Shown: in pieces, positions 8,546-19,518 of the stretch
Layout: each line of letters starts with the position of its first letter
How positions within the stretch are numbered: the stretch's first letter is position 1
From: Shinella sp. XGS7
Lineage (GTDB): Bacteria > Pseudomonadota > Gammaproteobacteria > Burkholderiales > Burkholderiaceae_C
DNA length: 64,000 bases
Direction: 5' to 3'
NCBI RefSeq assembly: GCF_020535565.1
Contig: NZ_CP084758.1
Location: 2,135,501-2,199,500, forward strand
Notes under the pieces: generated by a model
Told to the model about the DNA's origin: nothing
The model's database searches: none
The model's input: the letters and a program-made list of their open reading frames with translations, nothing else
Program-made: the position numbers and the translations under genes

Positions 8546-9073
8546 ATGAGCAACAAGCAAGCCCTGCGCGAACTTCAGCAACGCCTCGCGCAGCGCATGC
8601 AGGCTGCGCGCGAGCAGGCGCAGACGGCGAGCTGGCTGGCGGTGGAGGCGGGCGCTGCGGCCCTGCTGTTCCCGCTGCGCCAGTCCAGCGAAATCTTCAC
8701 CCCGGTGCCCCTGCGCCCCGTGCCCTATGCCCAGCCCTGGTTGCTGGGCGTGGCCAATCTGCGCGGCGGTCTGCACACGGTGGTGGATCTGGCGGCCTTT
8801 CTGGGTCTGCGCGAGCCGGGAACGGCGCGCAGCGAAGGGGCCCGCTTGGTGACCCTGAATCCCGATCTGAACGTGAACTGCGCCTTGCTGGTCGACCGGC
8901 TGTTGGGATTGCGCGCAGACGATCAGCTGCAGCCGCTGGAGCATTCGGCGGCCGAGGTCGGCCGCCCGCGCTTTGCCGGCGGTCAGTGGCGGGATGCCCA
9001 GGGACGGCGCTGGCAGGCGCTGGACCTGGAGGCGTTGGCAAGACACGAGCAGTTCCTGCGGATAGTGGCCTGA
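8546..9073 (+). CDS. pilI: Chemotaxis adaptor PilI (CheW-like)
   Basis: A 175-residue CheW-domain scaffold expected to link the receptor PilJ to the kinase ChpA. The N-terminal 30 residues form a Gln/Arg-rich helix; the SH3-like CheW fold follows, with VPYAQPWLLGVANLRGGLHT and VDLAAFLGL, the characteristic CheW strand-turn region that contacts receptor and kinase P5. It sits directly after pilH and 64 bp before pilJ in one transcription unit. Confidence 0.88.
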   Translation: MSNKQALRELQQRLAQRMQAAREQAQTASWLAVEAGAAALLFPLRQSSEIFTPVPLRPVPYAQPWLLGVANLRGGLHTVVDLAAFLGLREPGTARSEGARLVTLNPDLNVNCALLVDRLLGLRADDQLQPLEHSAAEVGRPRFAGGQWRDAQGRRWQALDLEALARHEQFLRIVA

Positions 9074-9137
9074 TGCGGCTGCGGCCCCGTGTCCGCCTTG
9101 GCGGCGGCGCGGACGGGCAAGATGACAAGAGGGTGAG

Positions 9138-11411
9138 ATGAGCTTCCTGGACAAGATCAAGAACCTGGGCAAGAGCGATGCGACCACGGGCGAGGGCAAG
9201 ACCCTGCCCTCGGCGGCCATGCCGCTGAGCGCCCCCGGCGCCCTGAGCGATCTGCCCCCGCAGGGCGCCTCCATCATTTCCGAGGCGGTGCCCACCGAGA
9301 TCGCCGCCCAGGAGTTTCCGGAAACTGGCAGCGCCTTCGGCGCCGGCACCGTGGCGGCCGATCCGACCGCGCGCCCCGAGGCCGACCAGGCCGCCGCGCG
9401 CCAGCGCCGCCAGCGCCTGCTGACTGCCCTGGTGGCGGCCGGCCTGGTGGGCACGGCGGCCACGGTGAGCATCGCCCTGGTCAGCGCCAACCGCTCGGCC
9501 GCCCAGGTGCGCGCCACCGGTCAGGCCCTGATGCAGTCGCAGCGTCTGGCCAAGTCGGTGTCGGCCGCCCTGGTGGGCAATGCCGGCGCCTTCGCCGAGC
9601 TGCGCGAATCGGTGCAGGTGCTGACGGCCCTGCCGCCGGACCTGCGCGAGGGCGCCCGCGGCGTGAGCGCGGTGCAGAACGAGCTGGACCAGGTCGAGCC
9701 CCTGATCGCCAAGGCCGACAAGAACGGCAAGACCGTGCTGGCCCAGGAAAAGGTGCTGACCCAGGTGGGTCAGGCCCTGCGTGCCATCAACCGCCAGAGC
9801 TCGGACCTGCTGGAAAGCGCCGAGGCCGTGTCCTCCCTGGCCCTGCAGCAGGGCAATACGGTGGCCGAGATCTCCGCCGTGGGTCAGCTGGTGATGCTGA
9901 CCCAGCGTATCGGCAAGAGCGCCAACGAATTCCTGACCCAGGAGGGCGTGAGCCCCGAGGCCGTGTTCCTGCTGGGCAAGGACTTGAACACCTTCAAGGA
10001 AATCGCCGAGGGCCTGCTCAAGGGCAACCCCGAGCTGCGCCTGCCCGGCGCGCGCGATGCCCAGCTGCGCGAGCGCATCACCGTGCTGCTCAAGCAGTAC
10101 GAGGACACCCGCGTGCAGGCCTCGGCCATTCTGTCCAATCTGCAGGGTCTGGTCTCGGCGCGTGAGGCCCAGACCTCCATCCTGGCCGACTCCGAACCCA
10201 TGCGCCGCCATCTGGAGCAGATCGCGGCCGATCTGGAAAGCTCGGGCGGCGCCAGCTGGTGGCTGATCGCGCTGATGGTGGCCTCCCTGGCCGCCCTGGT
10301 GACCGGTGCCCTGGGCTTTCTGCGCCTGTATGTGTCCTACCAGGCCCAGCGGGCCCAGCTGGCCGAGGCGCAAAAGCGCGAGGCCGAGGCCCAGGAGCAG
10401 GAGGCCAAGCGCGTCAACGACGCCAACCAGGCCGCGATTCTGCGTCTGATGAACGAGCTGCAGTCGGTGGCCGAGGGCGACCTGACGCAGCAGGCCACCG
10501 TGACCGAGGACATCACCGGCGCCATTGCCGACTCGGTGAACTACACCGTGGAAGAGCTGCGCAATCTGGTGGGTCAGGTGCAGGGCACGGCCGCGCGCGT
10601 GAACGAAACCACGGCCCAGGTGGACCAGACCTCCACCGAGCTGCTGGCCGCCTCCACCGAACAGCTGCACGAGATCCGCGCCACCGGCGAGGCGGTGCTG
10701 CAGATGGCCGGCCGCATCAATGAGGTGTCCGCCCAGGCCCAGCAGACCGCCGAAGTGGCGCGCGTCTCGCGCGAGGCCGCCGAGACCGGTCGCCAGGCCG
10801 TGCTGAACAATATCGGCGGCATGAACGCCATCCGCGAGTCCATCCAGGAGACCTCCAAGCGCATCAAGCGCCTGGGCGAAAGCTCGCAGGAGATCGGCGA
10901 GATCACCGAGCTGATCTCGGACATTACCGAGCAGACCAATGTGCTGGCCCTGAACGCGGCCATCCAGGCCGCTTCGGCCGGTGAGGCCGGCCGCGGCTTC
11001 TCGGTGGTGGCGGAAGAGGTGCAGCGCCTGGCCGAACGCTCGGGCGATGCCACGCGCCGGATTGCCGCCCTGGTCAAGACCATTCAGACCGACACCCAGG
11101 ATGCGGTGGCCGCCATGGAACGCTCCACCGTCGGTGTGGTCCAGGGTACCAAGCTCTCGGACGCGGCCGGCTCGGCCCTGGAGGAGATCGACAAGGTCTC
11201 GCGCCGCCTGGACCAGCTGATCGCCCAGATTTCCTCTCAAGCCCTCTCGGAAGCCCAGGCCGCCAACGAGGTGGCCGCCAATATCCAGCACATCTTTGCG
11301 GTGACCGAGCAGACCTCGGACGGTACGCGCTCCACCGCGCAGATGGTTCACGAGCTGTCGCGTTCGGCCGAAGCCCTGCGCGCCTCGGTGGCCCGATTCA
11401 AGGTCTCCTGA
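9138..11411 (+). CDS. pilJ: Type IV pilus chemoreceptor PilJ (methyl-accepting chemotaxis protein)
   Basis: A 757-residue membrane receptor of the Pil-Chp array. The cytoplasmic N-terminal tail of about 95 residues is Ala/Pro-rich; TM1 lies near 97-119 and TM2 near 372-395. The periplasmic part between them has two helical PilJ-type modules. After TM2 come a HAMP-like region, coiled coils and the conserved signalling hairpin [20 protein letters not shown]. PilJ senses pilin or surface contact in Pseudomonas. A good ribosome-binding site (GAGGGTGAG) precedes the ATG. No CheR/PilK or CheB/ChpB methylation gene follows, unlike the Pseudomonas cluster. Confidence 0.93.
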   Translation: MSFLDKIKNLGKSDATTGEGKTLPSAAMPLSAPGALSDLPPQGASIISEAVPTEIAAQEFPETGSAFGAGTVAADPTARPEADQAAARQRRQRLLTALVAAGLVGTAATVSIALVSANRSAAQVRATGQALMQSQRLAKSVSAALVGNAGAFAELRESVQVLTALPPDLREGARGVSAVQNELDQVEPLIAKADKNGKTVLAQEKVLTQVGQALRAINRQSSDLLESAEAVSSLALQQGNTVAEISAVGQLVMLTQRIGKSANEFLTQEGVSPEAVFLLGKDLNTFKEIAEGLLKGNPELRLPGARDAQLRERITVLLKQYEDTRVQASAILSNLQGLVSAREAQTSILADSEPMRRHLEQIAADLESSGGASWWLIALMVASLAALVTGALGFLRLYVSYQAQRAQLAEAQKREAEAQEQEAKRVNDANQAAILRLMNELQSVAEGDLTQQATVTEDITGAIADSVNYTVEELRNLVGQVQGTAARVNETTAQVDQTSTELLAASTEQLHEIRATGEAVLQMAGRINEVSAQAQQTAEVARVSREAAETGRQAVLNNIGGMNAIRESIQETSKRIKRLGESSQEIGEITELISDITEQTNVLALNAAIQAASAGEAGRGFSVVAEEVQRLAERSGDATRRIAALVKTIQTDTQDAVAAMERSTVGVVQGTKLSDAAGSALEEIDKVSRRLDQLIAQISSQALSEAQAANEVAANIQHIFAVTEQTSDGTRSTAQMVHELSRSAEALRASVARFKVS

Positions 11412-11427
11412 GCGGGACACAGCATCC

Positions 11428-14400
11428 ATGGCAGCGAGCATCGATTCGAGGATGGACCTTCCGCGCGATTCGGAATTTCCCGCCGACCTGAGCCCCCTGG
11501 CCTGGGTCCAGGAAGAACTGCGCCGCTCGCTGGAGTCGGTACACAAAACCCTGCGCCGTTTCCTGCGTGACGGCGACAACCGCGCCTCCACGCTGAGCGT
11601 GCTGGGCGGTGATCTGCAGCCCGGCGCCGTGAGCCAGCCCCTGGCGGCTGCGGCGGCCCAGCTGCATCAGGTTTCGGGTGTGATGGCCCTGGTGGGCCTG
11701 CCCGCCGGTGCCACCCTGCTGCGCGCGGCCGAGACCGCAGTGCAGCGCCTGGCGCAGTCGCCGCAGAGCATCGAGCCCGCCGCGGTCGAGCTGATCGAGC
11801 GCGCCGACTTCGCCCTGCTGTCCTATGTGGCCCGCCTGCTGGCCGGCAACAAGGCCTCGGGCCTGGCCCTGTTCCCCGCCTACCGCGAGCTGCAGACCTG
11901 GAACGGTGCCGAGCGCATCCATCCGGCCGACCTCTGGGGCCAGGACTTCGCCTGGCGCGAGCTGCCGCGCGATGCCGCAGCCCGTGCGCTCGCGCCGGAA
12001 GCCGTGCGCAGCGCCTTCGAGGCGGCCCTGCTCAAGCAGATGCGCAGCCCGGGCGCCGAGCATGCGGCCCAGCTGAGCGAGCTGTGCGCCGGCCTGGCTG
12101 CCGGACTGACGGATGTGCAGGCGCGCTGCCTCTGGCAGCTGGCGGCTGCCCAGTTCCAGGCCCAGGCCCAGGGCCTGCTGCGCCCCGACACCTATGCCAA
12201 GCGCCTGGGCTCGCGCCTGCTGTCGCAGCTGCGCGCCGGCGGCGCGCCCTCGCAGCGCCTGGCCCAGGACCTGCTGTTCTTCTGCGCCCAGGCGCGGGCC
12301 CCCGCCGCCGGCCAGGCGCCGCGCCTGGACGCGGTGCGCCAGAGCTATGGTCTGGGCGAGGAGGGCGCGGGCGACTACGAAGACGATTCCCTGGGGCGCA
12401 TCGACCCCGCCTGGGTCAGCCAGGCCAAGCGCCGCGTCGGCGTGGCCAAGGACAGCTGGTCCTCGGCCGCCGAGGGCGAGCACCACCGCCTGGGGGGCCT
12501 GGACGAGCAGTTCGCCGCCCTGGCCGAATCCCTGGGCCGGCTCTTCCCCAGCGGCGAGGTGCTGGGCCAGACCCTGCAGCGCGCCGTGGTGGCCACCCTG
12601 CGCTCGGGCCAGGTGCCCAAGCCCGACCTGGCCATGGAAGTGGCCACCTGCCTGCTCTATGTGGAGGCCGCGCTGGACGATGCGGCCTTTGATCAGCCCG
12701 AACAGGCCGAGCGCGTGCGCCATCTGGCGCGCCGGGTCGAGGGCGCGGCCCATGGCGAGCCGCCGGCCCCGCTGGACGCCTGGATGGAGGACCTCTACCG
12801 CCGCGTCTCCGACCGCCAGACCCTGGGCAGCGTGGTGCATGAGCTGCGCGCCAGCCTCTCCGAGGTGGAGCGCCTGTCCGACCAGTATTTCCGCGACCCC
12901 GCCCAGCGCGAGGTGCTGATTCCCGTGCCCGGTCAGCTGCAGGCCATGCGTGGCGTGCTCAGCGTGCTGGGCCTTTCGCAAGCCGCCCAGGCCGCGCTGC
13001 GCATGCGCGACGAGGTGGATGAGCTGGCCAATACCGAGGTCGATCCCAGCCTGCCCGGCCCGCGCGAGCGCTTCGAGCGCCTGGCCACCAATCTGGGCGC
13101 CCTGGGCTTCCTGATCGACATGCTGAGCGTGCAGCCGGCCCTGGCCAAGCGCATGTTCCGCTTCGACGAGGCCAGCGGCCTGCTGACCCCGCTGATGGGC
13201 CGTCGCAGCGATGCGGTGAACCTGCCCCAGCTGGAGGCCAAGGCCGAGCCCAGCCTGATGAGCCAGGCCCAGGCCGCAGTGCAGGATGTGCAGGCCCGCC
13301 CGGCCGAGGAACTGGCGCGCGAGATGGAGCGCCTGTCCCTGCAGGCGCGTGCCGAGGACGATACCGGCCTGGCCCAGGCCGCCCAGCAGGCCCAGCGCCT
13401 GCTGGAAGACCCCGCCCAGGCGCCGGACCAGGCCCTGCAGTCGCTCAACGAGCTGCTGGAAGCCCGCGCCCCCGCGCCCGCGCCGGTGGCTGCGCCCGCC
13501 CCGGTCCAGGACGAGACCCTGGACGAGGACATGCTGGCCATCTTCCTGGAAGAGGCCGAAGAAGTCATTGGCAATGCCCGCGCCGCCCTGGCCGTGCTGG
13601 AGCAGCAGCCCCAGGATGTGGAGCAGCTCACCACGGTGCGCCGCGCCTTCCACACCCTCAAGGGCAGCTCGCGCATGGTGGGCCTGAGCGCCTTCGGCGA
13701 GGGCGCCTGGGCCTGCGAGCAGCTCTACAACGACCGCCTCGGCGCCCAGACCGGCGCCGACCCGGCCCTGCTGGCCTTCAGCACCGAGGCCCTGGACTAT
13801 CTGGCCGACTGGTGTGCCGCCATTGCCGAGCGCCGTGCCGGCCCGCACCAGCCCGAGGGCCTGCGCCGCAGCGCCGACGCGCTGCGGCTGGAAGGTCGTG
13901 TCCTGCCGCTGGACTGGCCGCTCAGCGAGCCGCTGGCGCCCCTGTCCGAGCTCGAGATGGGTCTGGCGCCCGAGTCAGAGTCCGAGGCCCCGCTCACGCC
14001 CGAGGTCCTGCAGGAGCCGGGCTTCAGCGGCCCGGTGGTGGAGGCTCCGCCCCAGGCCGAGGTGCCCGATCTGGGCCTGGAGCTGCCGCTGGACTTCCCG
14101 GTGGACCCGCTGCCCAGCGCCGAGCTGATCGAGGTGGTCGAGCTTGCCGAGCTGTCCGAGATTGCCGAGTCGCAGCCGACCGAGGCGCTCTCGCTGGAGG
14201 ATGAGCTGCCGCTGACGGCCGAGCTGCCCGCCAGCCTGCCCGAGGTGCTGGAGCTGCCCGAGGTGCCGGAAAGCGAAGCTAGCGAGCTCGAGGCGCCCCT
14301 GGTGCTGGATCTGCAGCCCCCGCCCGCGGCTCCGGCCGCCTATGTGGAACTGCCCGAGTTCGAGCTGCGCCTGGACCTGGCCGAGGAGGCGCCGGTGCTG

Positions 14401-17400
14401 CCGTCCGAGGCCGCGGCGCTGCCCGAGCTGCAGGACGCGGTGGACCTGTCCGAGACCCTGCTGCTGCCCACCGAGGCCGAGCTGGTGTCCGAGCCTGCGC
14501 ATGAGGATGTGCATGAGGACGTGCATGAGGCCGCGGCGGCACCTGCCCCCCTGCTGAGCCTGGTGCCGCCCGCGCCGCCCCCCGAGCCCGAGTTGGGCCC
14601 GGAGGAGGGCGAGCGCGAGGACGATGTGAAGGTCATCGGTCCGCTGCGCATCAGCATCACGCTGTTCAATATCTTCCTGAACGAGGCCGACGAGCTCTCG
14701 CGCCGCCTTTCCACGGCCCTGGCCGAATGGGCGCTGGAACTGGCCGTGCCGGTGCCGGCCCATGCCGAGGCCCATGCCCATGCCCTGGCCGGCAGCGCTG
14801 CCACCGTGGGCTTCGAGGACCTCTCGGCCCTGGCTCGCGAGCTGGAGCATGCCCTGGGTCGCGCCTCGCGTGCCCGCCGCTACAGCGAGCAGGACGCCCA
14901 GCTCTTCGTGGGCGCCGCCGAAGACCTGCGCCGTCTGCTGCATCAGTTTGCCGCCGGCTTCCTCAAGCCCGTGGACCCACAGCAGCTGCAGCAGCTGCAG
15001 GCCTACGAGCCGCTGGATCCGCGCGACGGCGAGGAGAGCACCGGCCTGTCCGAACCCATGGGCCTGCTGGACCTTCCGCTGGTGCACGAGGTTGAACCCG
15101 AGCCGGCGCCCGAGCCCGAGCTGCCAGCCCCGCTCTCGGCCTTTGCCGAGCGCGCGGTGCAGGCCGGTCACGAGGCCGTGGAGCCCGGCACGCCGGACCA
15201 GATCGATCCCACGCTCTTCCCCATCTTCGAGGAAGAGGCCGGTGATCTGCTGGCCCAGCTGCACGCCAGCCTGCGTGACTGGGTGGCTCATCCCCAGGAC
15301 CGCAGCCGCGCCGCGGCCGCCATGCGGGCCCTGCACACCTTCAAGGGGGGCGCCCGGCTTTCCGGCGCCATGCGCCTGGGCGAGCAGGCCCACGAGCTGG
15401 AATCCGAGGTCGAGCGTCTGCTGAGCCGCGAGTCGCTGGAAGGCGCCGAGCTGCATGGGCTGCAGGACCGCAGCGACGCGCTGCAGCAGGGCTTCGAGAC
15501 CCTGCAGGCGCGTCTGAAGGCCGAGGCCCAGGCCGAGGCGCAGCAGGCGGCGGAACTGGCGGAAGCGCCGGCGACCCCGGTGGTGGCCGAGCCGCTCCAA
15601 GCTCAGACCACCCAGGAGCTGGCGCCGGCTGAAGGGCCGCAGATCGACTGGAGCCGCTTTGCGGCCAGTGGCGCAGCCCAGCAGCCGGGCGAGGAGGGCG
15701 TGGCCGGACCGTCCGCGGCCACCCTGGTGCGGGTGCGTGGTGCCCTGCTGGAGCGCATGGCCACCCAGGCCGGCGAGGTCAGCATCCGGCGTGCGCGCCT
15801 GGAGTCCGAGCTCTCGCAGATGAAGACCGCGCTGCTGGACCTGGACGACAACCTGGACCGTCTGCGCAACCAGCTGCGCGAGCTGGAGCTGCAGGCCGAG
15901 GCCCAGCTGGGCCTGCAGGAGGAAGCCGCCAAGCAGGCCGGTCGCGATTTCGACCCGCTGGAGTTCGACCGCTACACCCGCTTCCAGGAGCTGACCCGCA
16001 TGCTGGCGGAGTCGGTGGGCGACGTGGCCACGGTGCAGCGCTCCCTGCAGCGCAATGTGCAGCTGGGTGAAGACGAGCTGGCCGCGCAGTCGCGCCTGAC
16101 GCGCGAGCTGCAGGACGATCTGCTGCGTACCCGCATGGTGGAGTTCGACGCCAGCCTGGCCGAGCGCCTGCATCGCGTGGTGCGCCAGGCGGCGCGCGAG
16201 GCCGGCAAGCAGGCCCAGCTGCAGATCGTGGGCGGCCATATCGAACTGGACCGCAGCATGCTGGAGCGCCTGAGCGGCCCCTTCGAGCATCTGCTGCGCA
16301 ACAGCGTCAGCCATGGCATCGAAAGCCCGGCCGAGCGCCTGGCCGCCGGCAAGCCCGAGCAGGGCACCATCACCCTGCGCCTGGCCCAGGAAGGCAATGA
16401 GGTGCTGCTGTCCTTCAGCGACGACGGGGCGGGCCTGGACCTGGCGCGCATCCGTGAGCGCGGCGAGCTGCAGGGCCTGATCGCCCAGGGGGCCGCCGTC
16501 AGCGACGATGAGCTGCGCGAGCTGATCTTCGCCCCCGGCTTCTCCACCGCCAGCCAGGTGACCGAGCTCTCGGGCCGCGGCGTGGGCATGGACGTGGTGC
16601 GCTCCGAGATCAACACCCTGGGCGGCTATATCGACATCCGCTCCAGCGCCGGCCAGGGCGCGGCCTTCGAGCTGCATGTGCCCCTGACCACGGCGCTCAC
16701 CCAGATCGTGCTGCTGCGCTACGGCGAGCACCAGGTGGCCGTGCCGGCCAGCCTGATGGAATCGGTGCTGCGCATGCCGCTGGAGCAGGTGGAGCGCGCC
16801 TATGCCGAGGGCCAGCTCCAGGTGGGCGATGCCCAGCTGCCTTTCTACTGGCTGGGCGGCCTGATGAGCGACAGCGGCCGCGGCGTGCTGGCCGGCCGCA
16901 GCCTGCCGGTGCTGCTGGTCAAGAGCGCCCACCAGCGCCTGGCCCTGCATGTGGACGAGGTGCTGGGCAACCAGGAAGTGGTGGTCAAGAACCTGGGGCC
17001 CCAGCTCAGCCGGGTGCCAGGTCTTGCCGGCATCAGCCTGCTGGCCTCGGGCGAGGTGGCCCTGATCTACAACCCGGTGGCCCTGGCGCACTGGTACGGA
17101 GCCGCCGCCCTGGCCCATGCCCAGCAGTCCCAGGTGACGGAGCTGGCCTCGCCGGCCGAGGCCCCCGAGGTGCTGGCGCCCCTGGTGATGGTGGTGGACG
17201 ACTCCCTGACCGTGCGCCGCGTCACCCAGCGCCTGCTGGACCGCGAGGGCTATCGCGTGCTGCTGGCCAAGGACGGCATGGACGCGATGGAGAAGCTCTC
17301 CGGCGACGAGCTGCCCGCCGTGGTGCTCTCGGACATCGAGATGCCGCGCATGGACGGTTTCGATCTGGTGCGCAATATGCGCGCCGACAGCCGCCTGGCC

Positions 17401-17568
17401 GAGCTGCCGGTGATCATGATCACCTCGCGCATCGCGCAGAAGCATCGCGACTATGCGCTGGAGCTGGGCGTCGAGCACTACCTGGGCAAGCCCTATGACG
17501 AAGAGCTGCTGCTGGGCCTGATTGCCAGATACACTTCGTCACAACACGTCGCGGCCGGCCAGGCATAG
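11428..17568 (+). CDS. chpA: Chemotaxis hybrid histidine kinase ChpA/PilL
   Basis: A giant CheA-type kinase of 2046 residues, core of the Pil-Chp system. The N-terminal part (about 1-500) is helical with an Hpt-like remnant (LHQVSGVMALVGL, His about 80). Recognisable Hpt motifs are FHTLKGSSRMVGL (His742), AHALAGSAATVGF (His1118; lysine replaced by alanine) and LHTFKGGARLSGA (His1303). Residues about 850-1060 are a Glu/Pro/Leu-rich linker. A CheA-like dimerisation helix, HATPase domain (N-box LLRNSVSHGIE, G1 SDDGAGLD, G2 GRGVGMDVV), CheW-like P5 domain and a C-terminal receiver (VDDSLTVRR, phospho-Asp1969 in LSDIEMPRMDG, Lys in GKPYDE) follow. It starts 16 bp after pilJ. It should phosphorylate PilG and PilH. 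Confidence 0.94.
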   Translation: MAASIDSRMDLPRDSEFPADLSPLAWVQEELRRSLESVHKTLRRFLRDGDNRASTLSVLGGDLQPGAVSQPLAAAAAQLHQVSGVMALVGLPAGATLLRAAETAVQRLAQSPQSIEPAAVELIERADFALLSYVARLLAGNKASGLALFPAYRELQTWNGAERIHPADLWGQDFAWRELPRDAAARALAPEAVRSAFEAALLKQMRSPGAEHAAQLSELCAGLAAGLTDVQARCLWQLAAAQFQAQAQGLLRPDTYAKRLGSRLLSQLRAGGAPSQRLAQDLLFFCAQARAPAAGQAPRLDAVRQSYGLGEEGAGDYEDDSLGRIDPAWVSQAKRRVGVAKDSWSSAAEGEHHRLGGLDEQFAALAESLGRLFPSGEVLGQTLQRAVVATLRSGQVPKPDLAMEVATCLLYVEAALDDAAFDQPEQAERVRHLARRVEGAAHGEPPAPLDAWMEDLYRRVSDRQTLGSVVHELRASLSEVERLSDQYFRDPAQREVLIPVPGQLQAMRGVLSVLGLSQAAQAALRMRDEVDELANTEVDPSLPGPRERFERLATNLGALGFLIDMLSVQPALAKRMFRFDEASGLLTPLMGRRSDAVNLPQLEAKAEPSLMSQAQAAVQDVQARPAEELAREMERLSLQARAEDDTGLAQAAQQAQRLLEDPAQAPDQALQSLNELLEARAPAPAPVAAPAPVQDETLDEDMLAIFLEEAEEVIGNARAALAVLEQQPQDVEQLTTVRRAFHTLKGSSRMVGLSAFGEGAWACEQLYNDRLGAQTGADPALLAFSTEALDYLADWCAAIAERRAGPHQPEGLRRSADALRLEGRVLPLDWPLSEPLAPLSELEMGLAPESESEAPLTPEVLQEPGFSGPVVEAPPQAEVPDLGLELPLDFPVDPLPSAELIEVVELAELSEIAESQPTEALSLEDELPLTAELPASLPEVLELPEVPESEASELEAPLVLDLQPPPAAPAAYVELPEFELRLDLAEEAPVLPSEAAALPELQDAVDLSETLLLPTEAELVSEPAHEDVHEDVHEAAAAPAPLLSLVPPAPPPEPELGPEEGEREDDVKVIGPLRISITLFNIFLNEADELSRRLSTALAEWALELAVPVPAHAEAHAHALAGSAATVGFEDLSALARELEHALGRASRARRYSEQDAQLFVGAAEDLRRLLHQFAAGFLKPVDPQQLQQLQAYEPLDPRDGEESTGLSEPMGLLDLPLVHEVEPEPAPEPELPAPLSAFAERAVQAGHEAVEPGTPDQIDPTLFPIFEEEAGDLLAQLHASLRDWVAHPQDRSRAAAAMRALHTFKGGARLSGAMRLGEQAHELESEVERLLSRESLEGAELHGLQDRSDALQQGFETLQARLKAEAQAEAQQAAELAEAPATPVVAEPLQAQTTQELAPAEGPQIDWSRFAASGAAQQPGEEGVAGPSAATLVRVRGALLERMATQAGEVSIRRARLESELSQMKTALLDLDDNLDRLRNQLRELELQAEAQLGLQEEAAKQAGRDFDPLEFDRYTRFQELTRMLAESVGDVATVQRSLQRNVQLGEDELAAQSRLTRELQDDLLRTRMVEFDASLAERLHRVVRQAAREAGKQAQLQIVGGHIELDRSMLERLSGPFEHLLRNSVSHGIESPAERLAAGKPEQGTITLRLAQEGNEVLLSFSDDGAGLDLARIRERGELQGLIAQGAAVSDDELRELIFAPGFSTASQVTELSGRGVGMDVVRSEINTLGGYIDIRSSAGQGAAFELHVPLTTALTQIVLLRYGEHQVAVPASLMESVLRMPLEQVERAYAEGQLQVGDAQLPFYWLGGLMSDSGRGVLAGRSLPVLLVKSAHQRLALHVDEVLGNQEVVVKNLGPQLSRVPGLAGISLLASGEVALIYNPVALAHWYGAAALAHAQQSQVTELASPAEAPEVLAPLVMVVDDSLTVRRVTQRLLDREGYRVLLAKDGMDAMEKLSGDELPAVVLSDIEMPRMDGFDLVRNMRADSRLAELPVIMITSRIAQKHRDYALELGVEHYLGKPYDEELLLGLIARYTSSQHVAAGQA

Positions 17569-17679
17569 CGGCTTGGTCCCCGCCCGGCAGGCATTGCAGC
17601 ATCCGCCCCGGGCCCATACAAACATCGCCACGGCGCACCTGTTCAAGCAGGCGCGCCGCTGGCTGCGTTTTAGGGTGCT

Positions 17680-18735
<1,056 letters not shown>

Positions 18736-18795
18736 GCCGGCGGGGCAGGGCGGAGTAGTGCCCGCGGGATTTCCCTGGGGGCTTCAGGGAAATTT

Positions 18796-18811
18796 AATCA
18801 AGCGCTTGATT
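18796..18811. promoter_or_regulatory. 16-bp perfect palindrome, probable TetR operator
   Basis: AATCAAGCGCTTGATT is a perfect palindrome ending 21 bp before the ATG of the TetR-family gene at 18832. Position, length and symmetry fit an autoregulatory operator controlling the repressor and the co-directional RND operon. No other good candidate operator is visible in the 96-bp intergenic space. Confidence 0.7.
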
Positions 18812-18831
18812 GATTTCGCTAGCATGCGCGG

Positions 18832-19518
18832 ATGTCCGCTCCCGAGACCCCCACGCCCGGCGCCCGCGAGCGCATGCTGCGCGAGGCCACCCGCATCTTC
18901 GCCAGCAAGGGCTTTGACAAGGCCAGCACCCGCGAGATCTGCCAGGCGGCCGGCGTCAATATCGCCTCCATCCACTACTACTTCGGCGACAAGCAGGGCC
19001 TGTACCGCGAGGCCCTGATCCAGCCCATGCTGGAGGTGCTGGCCCATATGCCGGTGCCCGAGGCCGAACGCCCCCTGCCCGAGTGGCTGCGCGATTTCTA
19101 CGGCGCCCTGCTCCTGCCCCTGCGCATGGCCGATTCCGACCTGGCGCATCTGATGCGCCTGATGGGCCGCGAGATGATGGAGCCCAGCGCCGTGTACGAC
19201 GAGCTCTGCAGCACCCATATCGCGCCCCTGCACGAGAGCCTGGTCGAGATGCTGCGCCAGCGCTGTGGCGCGGCCCAGGCCGATATGGGCCTGCATCAGC
19301 TGGCCCATGCCCTGACCGCCATGGCCCATGACTACTGGATGTCCAGCGATTTCATGGAGTCGCTGAGCCCCGGCGTGGCCCGCGGCCCCGGCGCCTACGA
19401 GCGGGTGCTGGAGCGTCTGGTGGCCTATGGCCGGGCCCTCGTCGACTGCGAGATCGCGCTGCGCCAGCGCCCCGGGGCCCCGGCCTCCAAGAAGACCCGA
19501 AAGTCCACCGCATCGTGA
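18832..19518 (+). CDS. TetR-family transcriptional repressor (CecR/CerR-like)
   Basis: A 228-residue one-component regulator. Residues about 12-58 form the TetR helix-turn-helix (MLREATRIFASKGFDKASTR, VNIASIHYYFGDKQGLYREA). The C-terminal ligand/dimer domain resembles the DUF1956 group (GREMMEPS, LAHALTAMAHDYW), as in CecR-type regulators of efflux systems. It probably represses itself and the RND pump through the palindrome at 18796-18811. No clear ribosome-binding site precedes the ATG at 18832. Its stop overlaps the GTG start of the outer-membrane gene by 4 bp (GTGA), which ties repressor and pump in one operon. Confidence 0.9.
   Translation: MSAPETPTPGARERMLREATRIFASKGFDKASTREICQAAGVNIASIHYYFGDKQGLYREALIQPMLEVLAHMPVPEAERPLPEWLRDFYGALLLPLRMADSDLAHLMRLMGREMMEPSAVYDELCSTHIAPLHESLVEMLRQRCGAAQADMGLHQLAHALTAMAHDYWMSSDFMESLSPGVARGPGAYERVLERLVAYGRALVDCEIALRQRPGAPASKKTRKSTAS

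Noticed and set aside
8697-11591. A 964-codon minus-strand frame opposite pilJ
   Set aside because: Shadow of the GC-rich pilJ gene; the Gly/His/Gln/Leu-rich translation has no domain and lacks a plausible start signal.
13975-17478. A 1167-codon minus-strand frame opposite chpA
   Set aside because: Same reason: codon-bias shadow of a long high-GC gene that has clear kinase and receiver domains on the plus strand.
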